This document shows, one piece after another, positions 52,959 to 60,916 of a stretch of 64,000 nucleotides of DNA (within the stretch, counting starts at the first letter, position 1; the number at the start of each line of letters is the position of its first letter). The notes below the pieces were generated by a model. That model had not been told where the DNA came from and did no database searches. It saw only the letters and a program-made list of their open reading frames with translations. The position numbers and the translations under genes are program-made. Source of the DNA: Martinezella multihospitum (GTDB lineage: Bacteria; Pseudomonadota; Alphaproteobacteria; Rhizobiales; Rhizobiaceae); assembly GCF_900094585.1 (NCBI RefSeq), contig NZ_FMAG01000003.1, positions 434,001 through 498,000 on the forward strand, in the 5' to 3' direction.

Positions 52959-53230
52959 CGTGCTGCCTCCTTCGCCTTGTCCTCGGCATCGGTAACGGAA
53001 AAGACCTCGTGGGTGACATTGCTGCGGTCGACGACCAGCCAACGGCGACACCCGGCGCTATGGTGCCAATATTCCTGGATGCGTCCCCGCTCGTTGTCGC
53101 GAATGAAGACATAGCGGTTCCAGTCCTCATCCGGCGCAGTCGGCGCAGGACGAATGACGGATGCGCCGCGGATGGAGAATTCTTCCTTGGGTCGCACGCC
53201 GCAATGTGGGCAGTTGATCAAGCTTGCCAT
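52955..53230 (-). CDS. soxD: Sarcosine oxidase delta subunit SoxD
   Basis: A 91-aa zinc-binding subunit: MASLINCPHCGVRPKEEF at the start holds C-x2-C, and HHSAGCRRW near 56 supplies further ligands. The core NRYVFIRDNERGRIQEYW is typical SoxD. It starts 14 bases after soxB and overlaps soxA by 4 bases. Ribosome-site support is weak, but the family start is clear. Confidence 0.92.
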   Translation of the reverse strand: MASLINCPHCGVRPKEEFSIRGASVIRPAPTAPDEDWNRYVFIRDNERGRIQEYWHHSAGCRRWLVVDRSNVTHEVFSVTDAEDKAKEAAR

Positions 53231-53243
53231 TGGTATTGTGCCC

Positions 53244-54497
53244 TCAATGCAGGTTCGGCTGCGGACCCTTGCCGCCTTCGTCGATCGCAAAGCCGCGCTC
53301 GAAGCGGTCAAGACGCAGGAGGCGGCTGACATCGTGGCTCTCGCCCTTGGCGATCAGATGCGCGAAGCAAAAGCCCGAGGCCGGCGTCGCTTTGAAGCCG
53401 CCATAGTTCCAGCCGCAGTTCAGGTAGAGATTCTCGATGGGGGTGCGGTCGATGATCGGCGAGCCGTCCATGCTCATATCCATCACGCCGCCCCAGGTGC
53501 GCAGCACGCGGACGCGCGACAGGCCGGGGATGAGCGCCACCCCCTCCTCCATCGTATGCTCGACGGTGGCGAGATTGCCGCGCTGCGCATAGGAGCTGTA
53601 ATAATCGATATCGGCGCCGAAGACCAAACCGCCCTTGTCGGACTGCGAGATATAGAAGTGTCCCGCGCCGTAGGTGATGACATTGTCGATAACAGGCTTC
53701 AGCCCTTCGGAAACGAAGGCCTGAAGCACGTGCGTTTCGATCGGCAGTTCCAGATCGGCCATATTGCCGAGGATGGAAGTATGGCCGGCGGCGGCCAGCG
53801 CCAGCTTGTTGCAGCCGATGAAACCGCGATTGGTTTCGACCCCCGTCACGGCACCGCCCTCGTCGCGGCGAATGCCGATCACTTCACATTGCTGAATGAG
53901 ATCGACGCCGCGGCTGTCGGCGCCGCGCGCATAACCCCAGGCGACCGCATCGTGCCGCGCCGTACCACCGCGCCGCTGCAGGAGGCCGCCAAGGATCGGG
54001 AAGCGCGCATGGTCGAAGTTCAGATAGGGCATCATCCGGCGAACCTGCTCGCGATTGAGCAGTTCCGCATCGACGCCATGCATGCGCATGGCATTGCCGC
54101 GCCGGGCATAGGCATCGCGCTGGCCATCGGAATGGAACAGGTTGACGATGCCGCGCTGGGACACCATGGCATTATAGTTGAAATCCTGCTCAAGCCCTTC
54201 CCAGAGCTTCATCGAGAACTCGTAGAAAGGCTCGTTGCCGGGCAGAAGATAGTTGGAACGGATGATCGTCGTGTTGCGGCCGACATTGCCGGAGCCGATA
54301 TAGCTTTTTTCCAGCACTGCGACATTGGTGATGCCGAATTCCTTGGCGAGATAATAGGCCGTTGCCAACCCGTGACCGCCACCGCCGACGATGATCACGT
54401 CATAATGCGGTTTCGGCTCCGGCGTCCGCCACACCGGCTGCCAATGGCGATTGCCTGAAAACGCCTGTTTTAGAAGCTGATAAGCCGAATAACGCAT
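53244..54497 (-). CDS. soxB: Sarcosine oxidase beta subunit SoxB
   Basis: A 417-aa flavin subunit. The FAD fold VIIVGGGGHGLATAYYLA lies at 34-51 and is followed by VLEKSYIGSGNVGRNTTIIRSNY, typical SoxB; the family attaches FMN to a histidine further on. It catalyses the amine oxidation. First gene of soxBDAG; about 330 bases separate it from the divergent cysQ, where its promoter must be. Confidence 0.94.
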   Translation of the reverse strand: MRYSAYQLLKQAFSGNRHWQPVWRTPEPKPHYDVIIVGGGGHGLATAYYLAKEFGITNVAVLEKSYIGSGNVGRNTTIIRSNYLLPGNEPFYEFSMKLWEGLEQDFNYNAMVSQRGIVNLFHSDGQRDAYARRGNAMRMHGVDAELLNREQVRRMMPYLNFDHARFPILGGLLQRRGGTARHDAVAWGYARGADSRGVDLIQQCEVIGIRRDEGGAVTGVETNRGFIGCNKLALAAAGHTSILGNMADLELPIETHVLQAFVSEGLKPVIDNVITYGAGHFYISQSDKGGLVFGADIDYYSSYAQRGNLATVEHTMEEGVALIPGLSRVRVLRTWGGVMDMSMDGSPIIDRTPIENLYLNCGWNYGGFKATPASGFCFAHLIAKGESHDVSRLLRLDRFERGFAIDEGGKGPQPNLH

Positions 54498-54825
54498 GCC
54501 TTCATCCCGATACTACCCGGCGGCACATTCGCACATGCAATAAAAACGACAAGTCCCGAAAGAGCGAAAAAGCTTCGCAAACAGAACATGATCTTTTCCG
54601 AATGCGCAGTGATGGACAGTGTTTTCTCTCGGACGAATACATCGCCGACCTGCCGAAAAGCCCATCCGTTCGGAAAGCCACACCGAGCGCTGTTGCTAAA
54701 CCTTTGCCCAGGCGTTAAGGCGGAGGAAGCCGGGCATCGGAAGTCTAAACTTCGCAATCGCAACTTCTTATATATAATGTCCGAAGAGTTGAGGCGCATA
54801 CAAGGCGCGGAAGACGAAGAAGCAG
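54498..54825. other. soxB/cysQ divergent intergenic region
   Basis: About 328 bases with no convincing gene. It must hold both promoters. No riboswitch or operator was recognised. Confidence 0.5.
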
Positions 54826-55620
54826 ATGCTTGCAACATTCGAAAAGGCGGCGCTAGAAGCAGGAAAGGCCATCCTGGAGGTCTATCGTGCCGGCTATGCG
54901 GTTGCCCTGAAGCAGGACATGAGCCCCGTCACGCTTGCCGACGAACGCGCCGAACACATCATTCTCAGGCACCTCGAGCGCGATTTCCCGCATATCCCGG
55001 CCATCGCCGAAGAGCAGGTTTCGGCCGGCAAGATTCCGGATGTGCGCGGTCGCGCCTTCTTTCTGGTCGACCCGCTCGATGGCACGCGTGAGTTCATCGA
55101 GCATCGTGATGAGTTTACCGTCAACATCGCCTATGTCGAAGACGGTATTCCGCTGATCGGCATCGTCTACGCACCGGCGCTCGGCGTCGCCTTTACCGGC
55201 GAGCCCGGCAGGGCGCGTAAGCTGATGGTGGACAAGTATTTTGCCATTACGGGCCGCGTCAACATTGCAGTGCGGGAACCTCCGGCCAAGCTGACGGCGC
55301 TTGCCAGCCGCTGCAACAGCAATGCGAAAACCGAAGGCTTTCTCACCGACAATGCGGTTTCCGGCTGCACGTCGATCGGTTCGTCGCTGAAATTCTGCCT
55401 GCTCGCTGAGGGCAAGGCCGATGTTTATCCGCGTTTCGGCCGTACCATGGAATGGGATACGGCAGCCGGCGATGCCGTTTTGCGGGCGGCCGGCGGCAAG
55501 ACGGTCACGGTCGAGGGCGGCCTTCTGACCTATGGCAAGACAGATCAGAGCGAGGACGCCGACTTCGCCAATCCACACTTCATCTGCTGGGGCGGGCAGA
55601 AGCACGGCGTGTCGGCATAA
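54826..55620 (+). CDS. cysQ: 3'(2'),5'-bisphosphate nucleotidase CysQ
   Basis: A 264-aa Mg-dependent, lithium-sensitive type phosphatase of the inositol-monophosphatase fold. Metal-site residues lie in IAEEQVSAGK near 66, DPLDGTREFIEH near 85 and EWDTAAGDAVLRAAGG near 209. It removes PAP formed in sulphate assimilation. Length is normal. It stands alone between sox and the cell-cycle genes. The 300 bases after it hold no gene. Confidence 0.9.
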   Translation: MLATFEKAALEAGKAILEVYRAGYAVALKQDMSPVTLADERAEHIILRHLERDFPHIPAIAEEQVSAGKIPDVRGRAFFLVDPLDGTREFIEHRDEFTVNIAYVEDGIPLIGIVYAPALGVAFTGEPGRARKLMVDKYFAITGRVNIAVREPPAKLTALASRCNSNAKTEGFLTDNAVSGCTSIGSSLKFCLLAEGKADVYPRFGRTMEWDTAAGDAVLRAAGGKTVTVEGGLLTYGKTDQSEDADFANPHFICWGGQKHGVSA

Positions 55621-55922
55621 GTTTATTTTTGCAAGTAAAAAACAATTCTTGCGCCTGCTCCCAAACCTGAGAGCAGCATGCCGGCCCTTGAGATTTCGAC
55701 CCGGAAGCGTAAGTTTTTACTGACGAAAAATCATAGAATGAATGCGATTTACCCTGAAATAACAGGGGCTTTTGGGCATTTTGCTCAGGCAGGACATACG
55801 CAAATCAGGCGCCCGCCACATTCCTTAAAATTATTAGCAAAGTCTTACCATGTGCTTAGGCAATTTTTAAATGTGGCAAGCTAGAGTGCCACACGTGGTC
55901 TTGAGTGTGTGTAGAGAGTCCA
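55621..55922. other. Gene-free stretch before sciP
   Basis: About 302 AT-richer bases without a credible gene. A TTAC-N7-TTAG pair (55845-55859) is two bases off the CtrA consensus TTAA-N7-TTAA, and one GAGTC lies at 55916-55920, directly before the sciP start. Confidence 0.4.
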
Positions 55923-56198
55923 ATGACCGAAATGATACGTCCCCGAGTGAAGTATGTCATCGGCCCCGATGGCAGCCCGCTGACGATAGCAGACCTTCCG
56001 CCGCCGAATACGCGCCGCTGGGTCATTCGTCGTAAGGCAGAGGTTGTCGCCGCTGTGCGTGGTGGTCTGCTCAGCTTGGAAGAAGCCTGCGAACGTTATA
56101 CGTTGACCGTCGAAGAGTTCCTCTCCTGGCAGTCGTCCATCAATACCCATGGCCTGGCTGGCCTCCGGACGACCCGCATACAGCAGTATCGCCACTGA
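55923..56198 (+). CDS. sciP: CtrA inhibitor SciP (DUF1153)
   Basis: A 91-aa protein with the DUF1153 helix-turn-helix: PPNTRRWVIRRKAEVVAAVRGGLLSLEEACERYTLTVEEFLSWQ (about residues 29-72). In Caulobacter SciP binds CtrA and blocks it from recruiting RNA polymerase, restricting CtrA output in the cell cycle. The ATG at 55923 is preferred over an upstream start since MTEMIRPRVKYVIGPDG is the family N-terminus. ctrA itself lies 1.6 kb downstream on the same strand. Confidence 0.92.
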   Translation: MTEMIRPRVKYVIGPDGSPLTIADLPPPNTRRWVIRRKAEVVAAVRGGLLSLEEACERYTLTVEEFLSWQSSINTHGLAGLRTTRIQQYRH

Positions 56199-56439
56199 CA
56201 GCAGCGACAGCACCACCTTTATTTTACTTTGTGTTCGGGCCTCTTTTCTGAAAAAGAGGCCCGAATTATTTGTTGAAGCGCGCCTCTGGCGTGTAGTCCA
56301 ACGTAGCGGTAAAGGGCTTGGCTGGTCCGTATTTTTGAGGTCAACCTAAACGGAGACGATGCGTTAACAATCTCGATGGTTGGCAGACGTCGGAGCCCAT
56401 GCAATCCTCGTTGCATCAGACGCAACAAGGGAGAAAACC

Positions 56440-56721
56440 ATGGATATCCGCAACGAAAACAACGCATCCGGCGGCCGTTATGTCGCGACCGTCGAAGGTC
56501 ACGAGGCGGAGATGACCTTTTCCCGCACGTCTCCCAAACTGATCATCGTCGATCATACCGGCGTGCCGGATGCCCTGCGCGGCAAGGGGGTCGGCCAGGC
56601 GCTGGCGCTTCACGCCGTCGAGGAGGCGCGGCGAGGCGGCTGGAAGATTATCCCGCTCTGCCCCTTCTTCAAGGCCCAGGCGCAGCGTCATGATGACTGG
56701 CGCGACGTCGTCAATCTCTAA
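56440..56721 (+). CDS. Small GNAT-like N-acetyltransferase (YjdJ/Yidj type)
   Basis: A 93-aa protein of the short GNAT group. The pattern IIVDHTGVPDALRGKGVGQALALHAVEEARRGGWKIIPLCPFFK matches the acetyl-CoA-binding region (RGKGVG loop near residue 48) and the conserved LCPF-x-K segment. It is too short for a full GNAT and may act in a minimal form. The ATG at 56440 has AAGGGAG upstream. It lies between sciP and the FliJ-like gene without evident functional link. Confidence 0.8.
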   Translation: MDIRNENNASGGRYVATVEGHEAEMTFSRTSPKLIIVDHTGVPDALRGKGVGQALALHAVEEARRGGWKIIPLCPFFKAQAQRHDDWRDVVNL

Positions 56722-56964
56722 ATCGCCGCGTTTCACGCACGGCGGCGCGTGTCGTACGCACGCAGCGTATGACTAAGCAGGTCACAATCCGTCCGTTTGG
56801 CCGGATTGATCTTCGAAAACGCAAAAGCTGCGCATGGCCGGCCCCGTCACGGCCAGTCATGCGCAGCCTTCATGCGCTTCCATCATACCCTTCGCATTCC
56901 GAAGATAAGCTCCGTACCGGAACGCAATCATGCTTGATCCGAAGGAGGAGACGGAATTGCGATC

Positions 56965-57321
56965 TCAGGCGCGTGCCCGCGCCGGACCCGAACCATCACG
57001 CTCTTCGAGCGCTGCGGCCTTGGCATATTCGGCCTGCATTTCCTCGAGCGAATTTTCCAGCGCCTCTTCCTGAACCTGCAGCTCCCGGATCGACACCTGC
57101 AGATTGTCCGCACGCTGGCGGGCAGCCTTGGCAAAGGTCGGGTAGGCAAAGTGGCTCGGATCGGAAATGCCGGACTTCTTCTCTTCGACGACGATCTGGC
57201 TTTCCAGTTCCTTCGTCATGCGGTCAAATTCCGCCATCATCATCTGCAGTTGCTGCAGCTGACGGCGTTTTTCGTTCACCTGAAATTCTTTCAGGCGAAC
57301 AAGGCTCTCACGTGACTTCAT
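56965..57321 (-). CDS. FliJ-like coiled-coil protein
   Basis: A 118-aa helical protein (start MKSRESLVRLKEFQVNEKRRQLQQLQMMMAEFDRM). It is almost entirely coiled coil with heptad-like repeats at about 5-45 and 70-107, matching FliJ, the flagellar export chaperone-like protein; rhizobial genomes often list such a gene next to ctrA. An ATG at 57327 is also possible; GGGAG is 8 bases before 57321. It is divergent from ctrA, so it may be controlled by CtrA. Confidence 0.65.
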   Translation of the reverse strand: MKSRESLVRLKEFQVNEKRRQLQQLQMMMAEFDRMTKELESQIVVEEKKSGISDPSHFAYPTFAKAARQRADNLQVSIRELQVQEEALENSLEEMQAEYAKAAALEERDGSGPARARA

Positions 57322-57327
57322 ACGCAT

Positions 57328-57762
57328 TACTCCCGTGATGCGAGACCCCGGCTCTCGATATTCCCGCCCGCCGAACCGCTTTGAGACGGCTTGGTTAAAA
57401 AAATTTCCAGCGATCTTAATAAAAGCCTACCGCTGGTAACCTTTCGTTTACGGGCATCGTTAATGATAGGGGCAATGATTTAAGGCTCCGTAAATGTTGT
57501 GGTCGGAATTCGACATGTCGGCATTGGTGAGTCAGATGAATCACTTGGCGTTGGTTGTTAATGCGATACTTTAGGAGTCGATTTTACTGATTGTCGTTGG
57601 AAAACAGTGCAATGGAAAAATTATTTAATAAATTCGATACGACTTGCCAGAGTGAATCAGAATTTGTTAACCATTACATGGCAGCTTCCAAATCAAGCAG
57701 TGATTTGATCGGTATCGCGTTAAGGGGCTGACGACCTTTCGGCGGCGGTAAAGGGGACAATT
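57328..57762 (+). promoter_or_regulatory. ctrA upstream region with GANTC and CtrA-like sites
   Basis: A 435-base gene-free region. Four GANTC (CcrM) sites lie at 57529-57533, 57538-57542, 57575-57579 and 57654-57658. A TTAA-N7-TAAA pair, one base off the CtrA consensus TTAA-N7-TTAA, is at 57480-57494, and the half-site TTAACCAT is at 57667-57674. Self-control by CtrA and methylation-timed transcription, as in Caulobacter and Sinorhizobium, are likely. Confidence 0.6.
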
Positions 57763-58464
57763 ATGCGGGTTCTACTCATTGAAGACGATAGCGCGACAGC
57801 GCAGAGCATCGAGCTGATGCTCAAATCCGAAAGTTTCAACGTCTACACCACCGATCTCGGTGAGGAAGGCGTCGATCTCGGAAAGCTCTACGACTACGAC
57901 ATCATCCTTCTCGATCTCAACCTTCCCGACATGTCCGGCTACGAAGTGCTGCGCACGCTGCGCCTTTCGAAGGTCAAGACGCCGATCCTCATCCTTTCCG
58001 GCATGGCCGGCATCGAGGACAAGGTTCGCGGCCTCGGCTTCGGCGCCGACGACTATATGACCAAGCCTTTCCACAAGGATGAGCTGGTCGCCCGCATTCA
58101 CGCCATCGTCCGCCGTTCCAAGGGCCATGCCCAGTCGGTGATCATGACCGGCGAGCTCATCGTCAACCTCGACGCCAAGACCGTCGAAGTCGGCGGCCAG
58201 CGCGTGCATCTGACCGGTAAGGAATATCAGATGCTGGAGCTGCTCTCGCTGCGCAAGGGCACGACGCTCACCAAGGAAATGTTCCTCAACCACCTCTATG
58301 GTGGCATGGACGAGCCGGAACTGAAGATCATCGACGTCTTCATCTGCAAGCTCCGCAAGAAGCTGGCAAACGCCGCCGGCGGCGCCAACTATATCGAAAC
58401 CGTCTGGGGCCGCGGCTATGTGCTGCGCGAGCCCGACAGCAGCGATTTCGCCGAAAGCGCCTGA
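57763..58464 (+). CDS. ctrA: Cell cycle master regulator CtrA
   Basis: A 233-aa OmpR-type regulator. The receiver has D8/D9 acidic residues and phospho-acceptor D51 ([15 protein letters not shown]), with K at TKPFHKDE. The DNA-binding winged helix is at about 125-225 ([32 protein letters not shown]). CtrA controls replication, division and motility genes and is phosphorylated through CckA and ChpT; chpT is 0.7 kb further on. The C-terminus ends ...FAESA; in Caulobacter the terminal alanines are the ClpXP degron. A terminator follows at 58497. Confidence 0.96.
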   Translation: MRVLLIEDDSATAQSIELMLKSESFNVYTTDLGEEGVDLGKLYDYDIILLDLNLPDMSGYEVLRTLRLSKVKTPILILSGMAGIEDKVRGLGFGADDYMTKPFHKDELVARIHAIVRRSKGHAQSVIMTGELIVNLDAKTVEVGGQRVHLTGKEYQMLELLSLRKGTTLTKEMFLNHLYGGMDEPELKIIDVFICKLRKKLANAAGGANYIETVWGRGYVLREPDSSDFAESA

Positions 58465-58496
58465 GCCGCCTCCCCGCCCCAATCGCCGAACTTTCC

Positions 58497-58521
58497 AAAT
58501 CCCGCCTTTCTGGCGGGATTT
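58497..58521 (+). terminator. Terminator after ctrA
   Basis: A 10-bp stem AAATCCCGCC/GGCGGGATTT (58497-58506 with 58512-58521) with a 5-base loop, followed by a T-run. Confidence 0.9.
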
Positions 58522-58550
58522 TTCTTTGAGCCTCCGCCAATGCAGGGCCA

Positions 58551-58585
58551 AAATAATAGCCGCCTCGAAAGGGCGGCTATTATTT
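58551..58585. terminator. Terminator of the convergent receiver gene
   Basis: A 14-bp stem (AAATAATAGCCGCC with GGCGGCTATTATTT) lying 30 bases beyond the ctrA terminator and directly after the leftward receiver gene. Confidence 0.85.
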
Positions 58586-58607
58586 GTTCCGATATGTCTC
58601 GGTGAAA

Positions 58608-58970
58608 TCAGGCGGCCGCAGCGCGATTGCCGAATATGGCCGTCAGGATCTTGCGATCGAAGGGCTTCAGCAGAAAATCCGTCGCGCCCGCGCGCTTTCC
58701 GGCCATCAGCTTGCGAAGATCGGCCTCGATTACGCAGTAATAGATCTTCACATCTTTGCCATTGGGCATGGCGCGGATGCTGGTGATGAACTCAAGTGCC
58801 CCTTCCATACCGGCATCGACGATCAAATAGTCAGGCATTTCGGCCTGGCAGCGCATCAGCGCCTCGCGCGCGTCTCCGGCTTCGCTCACGAGAAAATCCA
58901 GCTCGGACAGGATTCGTTTGCCGACCTTGCGTACGACATCCGATGTATCCGTTATCATGAACCGCTGCAT
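58608..58970 (-). CDS. Degenerate single-domain receiver protein
   Basis: A 120-aa CheY-like domain. The phospho-acceptor D52 (YLIVDAGMEG) and K102 (LLKPF) are kept, but the first acidic pair is reduced to T7-D8 and the switch Thr/Ser is replaced (V80 in YYCVIEAD); the usual Pro after the DxxMP motif is missing too. It may accept phosphate poorly or act as a constant-state partner. It lies between ctrA and chpT on the chpT strand, which suggests a role in the CckA-ChpT-CtrA relay, but no function is known to me. Confidence 0.78.
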   Translation of the reverse strand: MQRFMITDTSDVVRKVGKRILSELDFLVSEAGDAREALMRCQAEMPDYLIVDAGMEGALEFITSIRAMPNGKDVKIYYCVIEADLRKLMAGKRAGATDFLLKPFDRKILTAIFGNRAAAA

Positions 58971-59122
58971 CTATGAGCTCCCTGGCATCAGCCGCCATCA
59001 TCCGATGTCGGCTTCAAATTGAAACGATAGGAGCAGCAAGCTAAGGATTCGTTACCGCTACATTATCAATTGAGCGGACAACCCCAAGATTGCACGGAAT
59101 TTTCAATGCACGAAAAAATAAA

Positions 59123-59147
59123 CCCGCAGCCGACATTCGACTGCGGG
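59123..59147 (-). terminator. Terminator of chpT
   Basis: A 7-bp CCCGCAG/CTGCGGG stem (59123-59129 with 59141-59147) followed on the minus strand by a T-rich run. Confidence 0.75.
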
Positions 59148-59171
59148 CGAAAACGTCGATGGATCGACCTG

Positions 59172-59819
59172 CTATTGCGCAACCATGGTCGCCACGAAGG
59201 TCAGTTCCTCCGGCGTCGCATTGTAGGAAAGCTCCATGCCGCTCTCGTCGGCAAGAAGCACCGTGTAGTAAGGCTGGATCGAATGTGCATCGATCGCCTC
59301 CTCCAGCGTGCCGGAGCAAATCTCGGCAAATTTCGGTGGCACGCGCATCAGCCGCCCCTTGACGGCGATCGTGAACTTGGCGTCGAACTCCGGATTTTCG
59401 AGCGTCACGTCGATGTTGCCGCCGCGCGGAATGGCGCCATAGGCAACCAGGAAGAGATTGAGCAGCAGCTTCACGCGGTTCTTGGCGATGATCGCGCGCG
59501 GGCCGATCCAGTTGACCTCGGTCTTCTTCTCGGCGGCGGCGAAATCCTTGGCGGCACGCTCCGCCTCGCCGGTGTCGATCGACGCGCCAACCGAACCGGA
59601 GGCACCGAAGGCAAGACGCGCGAATTTCAGCCGGACGGAAGCGTTGAGCGCACTGGTGCGGATCAGGTCCATCGCATCGGCGTCGGCACCACCCTCGTCG
59701 AGCAGCTCCAGGCCATTGTTGATCGCCCCGACCGGCGAGATCACATCATGGCAGACGCGGCTGCACAGCAGCGCGGCCAGATCCGGTCCGGTCAGAGTGA
59801 GATTGGGATTTTTCGACAT
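59172..59819 (-). CDS. chpT: Histidine phosphotransferase ChpT
   Basis: A 215-aa protein with the kinase-like dimerisation helix SRVCHDVISPVGAINNGLELL, where H24 is the phospho-site, and a degenerate ATPase-like C-terminal domain. ChpT passes phosphate from CckA to CtrA and CpdR. The gene shares the leftward strand with the degenerate receiver gene, about 200 bases apart, with a terminator after chpT. It is divergent from eipA. Confidence 0.92.
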   Translation of the reverse strand: MSKNPNLTLTGPDLAALLCSRVCHDVISPVGAINNGLELLDEGGADADAMDLIRTSALNASVRLKFARLAFGASGSVGASIDTGEAERAAKDFAAAEKKTEVNWIGPRAIIAKNRVKLLLNLFLVAYGAIPRGGNIDVTLENPEFDAKFTIAVKGRLMRVPPKFAEICSGTLEEAIDAHSIQPYYTVLLADESGMELSYNATPEELTFVATMVAQ

Positions 59820-60120
59820 TCATTGTCTCCTGAATGCTGACAGGGCAAAGCGAGTAGTTCTACCTTGCCACGGTAAGGTTGCCCGAGGGTTTCGCAGCCA
59901 GTGTACCGCGCGCCATAATGACACCATATTTGGTAAACCGATTGTTAAGACCATCGACGCAAAATGCATTCATCACCATCAGACTTTTTCGCACGCGATT
60001 CGTCCTGCGAGAGATGGGCGGAATGGTCTGAAAATGGGGACGTGCCATGCGTGGCGCATTCAGGTGAATGCGTTGCCTATCCATCCCTGTTGCACCGACC
60101 ATGATGAACGGAAGACTTCC
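59820..60120 (+). promoter_or_regulatory. eipA/chpT divergent region with CtrA-like box
   Basis: A 301-base region. A TAAA-N7-TTAA pair (59934-59948), one base off the CtrA consensus TTAA-N7-TTAA, lies 173 bases before the eipA start; a GATTC (CcrM) site is at 59997-60001. In Brucella abortus eipA is reported to be under CtrA control. Confidence 0.5.
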
Positions 60121-60732
60121 ATGCGCTATGAATTCCTGAAGAGAATGCCAAGCCCCGGCACCAGAACGCTCGGCCTCGGCCTGATTCTGGCCATTGTCGC
60201 ATTCGTGAGTTTCGCGTTGCCGATCCGTCAGGCCGCTGCCGCGCCCACCAATCAGTATTCGGCACAGGAAATCGTCGATGCCGGCCACTCCTTCTTCGGC
60301 TCCACCAGCGGCGGCCTTGCCAAGGTGGTCGAGCGTGCCTTCCAGCAATATGGCCTGCCGAATGGCTACATCCTCGGCCAGGAAGGCTCTGGCGCGTTCC
60401 TGGCAGGCCTGACCTATGGCGAAGGCCAGCTCAACACCAAGAATGCTGGCGAGCATCCGCTCTACTGGCAGGGACCTTCGCTCGGCTTCGACTACGGCGG
60501 CCAGGGCACCCGCGTCATGATGCTGGTCTATGATCTGCCAAGCATCAACAGCGTCTATACCCGCTTCGGCGGTGTCAGTGGCCAGGCCTTCGTGGTTGCC
60601 GGCTTCGGCATGACGGTCCTGAAGAACAACAATATCGTCCTCGTTCCGATCCGCACCGGCCTTGGCGCACGCCTCGGCATCAACATGGGTTATCTGAAGG
60701 TCACGCCGAACCCGACCTGGAATCCTTTCTGA
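60121..60732 (+). CDS. eipA: Envelope integrity protein EipA (DUF1134)
   Basis: A 203-aa periplasmic protein with a Sec signal (hydrophobic core about 18-35, ending QAAA-APT). The DUF1134 part contains GHSFFGSTSGGLAKVVERAFQQYGLPNGYILGQEGSGAFLAGLTYGEGQL and GGVSGQAFVVAGFGMTVL, a small beta-barrel/lipocalin-like family. In Brucella EipA supports envelope stability. The ATG at 60121 has GGAAG upstream. It is divergent from chpT and near ctrA. Confidence 0.9.
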   Translation: MRYEFLKRMPSPGTRTLGLGLILAIVAFVSFALPIRQAAAAPTNQYSAQEIVDAGHSFFGSTSGGLAKVVERAFQQYGLPNGYILGQEGSGAFLAGLTYGEGQLNTKNAGEHPLYWQGPSLGFDYGGQGTRVMMLVYDLPSINSVYTRFGGVSGQAFVVAGFGMTVLKNNNIVLVPIRTGLGARLGINMGYLKVTPNPTWNPF

Positions 60733-60770
60733 TCCTGCTGATTATATCGTCTCCCAAGCAGCGCAGACTT

Positions 60771-60795
60771 GGCCCGCCGGATCGCGGGCCTTTTC
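60771..60795 (+). terminator. Terminator after eipA
   Basis: A 7-bp GGCCCGC/GCGGGCC stem (60771-60777 with 60784-60790) followed by TTTTC. Confidence 0.75.
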
Positions 60796-60916
60796 TTTCC
60801 GTAAATTCGTCTCCCCGCCGATAAACCATATCCGCGTTAAACGCTTGCCCGCATGGCTAACCCATGATTAATCATTTTACCAAGATCGAACATAACTCCA
60901 GGATACTGGCTGCGTC

